Source: CAYMJM01 sp964391325
GTDB lineage: Bacteria > Patescibacteriota > Dojkabacteria > B142 > JAFGMG01
Assembly: GCA_964391325.1 (NCBI GenBank)
Contig: CAYMJM010000033.1
Span: 1-6,315 of the forward strand
Direction: 5' to 3'
DNA length: 6,315 nt
Shown here: piece by piece, positions 5,954 through 6,315 of the stretch
Layout of the letters: every line of letters starts with the position of its first letter
Numbering within the stretch: the first letter of the stretch is position 1
Translations under genes and position numbers: made by a program
The notes under the pieces: generated by a model
Databases searched by the model: none
Told to the model about the DNA's origin: nothing
Seen by the model: only the letters and a program-made list of their open reading frames with translations

Positions 5954-6315
5954 TGAGTAATGAAGTTCCTTATGCACTAGTAGAAGGGTTAGATTTTACT
6001 GGAAAAACTACAATCTCAAAATTACTTTCTCAAAAATCCATTGATGATGGTCCTATCCCAGGTGAGTATAACCATGAGTTCATGGATCCGACATTACAAT
6101 CAGGAACTCAGTCTGCCTCCATTGGTGAGTTAAGTCCAGCTTATAAAGAAATGTACTTTAAAGGTTTGTATGCATTAGATAGAACAAGTAAAAATCTTCC
6201 TCTGAATCTGGTAATACAAGATAGATATTTTCCAAGCATTCTCTATTATGGAAATATAATTAATGGTACCCCACTTCCCTCCCAGCAGGAAATGCAGGAA
6301 AACTTTCTAATGCCC
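5953..6315 (+). CDS. Thymidylate-kinase-like (deoxy)nucleotide kinase, 3' part outside the window
   Basis: The first 121 residues are present. The protein opens with LVEGLDFTGKTTISKLL (9-25), the thymidylate-kinase form of the P-loop ('iEGxDGaGKTT', lysine 18). It reaches IQDRYFPSILYYG (88-100), equivalent to the family's DRY motif (Asp90-Arg91-Tyr92), which positions the substrate phosphate. Phe15 and Thr16 replace the usual Gly-Ala of the loop, and the region between the motifs shows no DR(E)P signature where dTMP kinases have it, so the substrate may differ from dTMP. Deoxynucleoside-kinase-like activity is an alternative. It begins inside the Nudix stop (TAATG) with no Shine-Dalgarno and is therefore the sixth gene of the operon. 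It is a second phosphotransferase of a different subfamily from the first gene. Confidence 0.85.
   Translation, partial: MSNEVPYALVEGLDFTGKTTISKLLSQKSIDDGPIPGEYNHEFMDPTLQSGTQSASIGELSPAYKEMYFKGLYALDRTSKNLPLNLVIQDRYFPSILYYGNIINGTPLPSQQEMQENFLMP

Noticed and set aside
1..6315. CRISPR array, tRNA or rRNA
   Set aside because: No regularly spaced repeats, cloverleaf-like segment or rRNA-like sequence seen on either strand.

Overview
AT-rich bacterial DNA with tightly packed genes, stop-start overlaps and sigma70-type promoters with TATAAT boxes. TGA is used as an ordinary stop, so the genetic code is standard in that respect. I cannot assign the organism. The zinc-ribbon serine recombinase at the left edge is a type common in Firmicutes plasmids and prophages and also in Patescibacteria (CPR) genomes. 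Most genes here have no visible Shine-Dalgarno sequence, which is unusual for a Firmicute.

Left part (1-1309), a decayed mobile-element border. A large serine recombinase runs leftward (1 to about 747) and has lost its whole N-terminal catalytic domain. It abuts, head to head, the last ~31 codons of an unidentified rightward gene (about 747-839), which ends before a strong 13-bp hairpin terminator (851-880). A small unidentified gene (938-1237) follows, apparently transcribed from its own promoter as a leaderless mRNA.

Right part (1310-6315), a nucleotide-centred gene cluster. A leftward regulator-like gene (1310-1867) fuses a nucleoside-2-deoxyribosyltransferase-like domain to a C-terminal ribbon-helix-helix DNA-binding domain. 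Opposite it, a consensus promoter (TTGACT-17-TATAAT, 1918-1946) with a near-perfect 20-bp palindrome on its start site (1949-1968) drives six tightly packed genes. In order these are an adenylate-kinase-like P-loop kinase, a phosphoribosyltransferase-like protein, a HAD hydrolase, a radical SAM enzyme with a CX8CX2C cluster motif, a Nudix hydrolase, and a thymidylate-kinase-like P-loop kinase that runs off the window.

Taken together, the cluster looks like a self-contained pathway that makes, modifies, phosphorylates and clears an unusual nucleotide or nucleoside, controlled by a regulator that may sense a nucleoside-type ligand. Whether the product is an antiviral chain-terminator-like nucleotide, a nucleoside antibiotic or a signal cannot be decided from sequence. 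The domain calls are supported by motifs; the pathway is inference.
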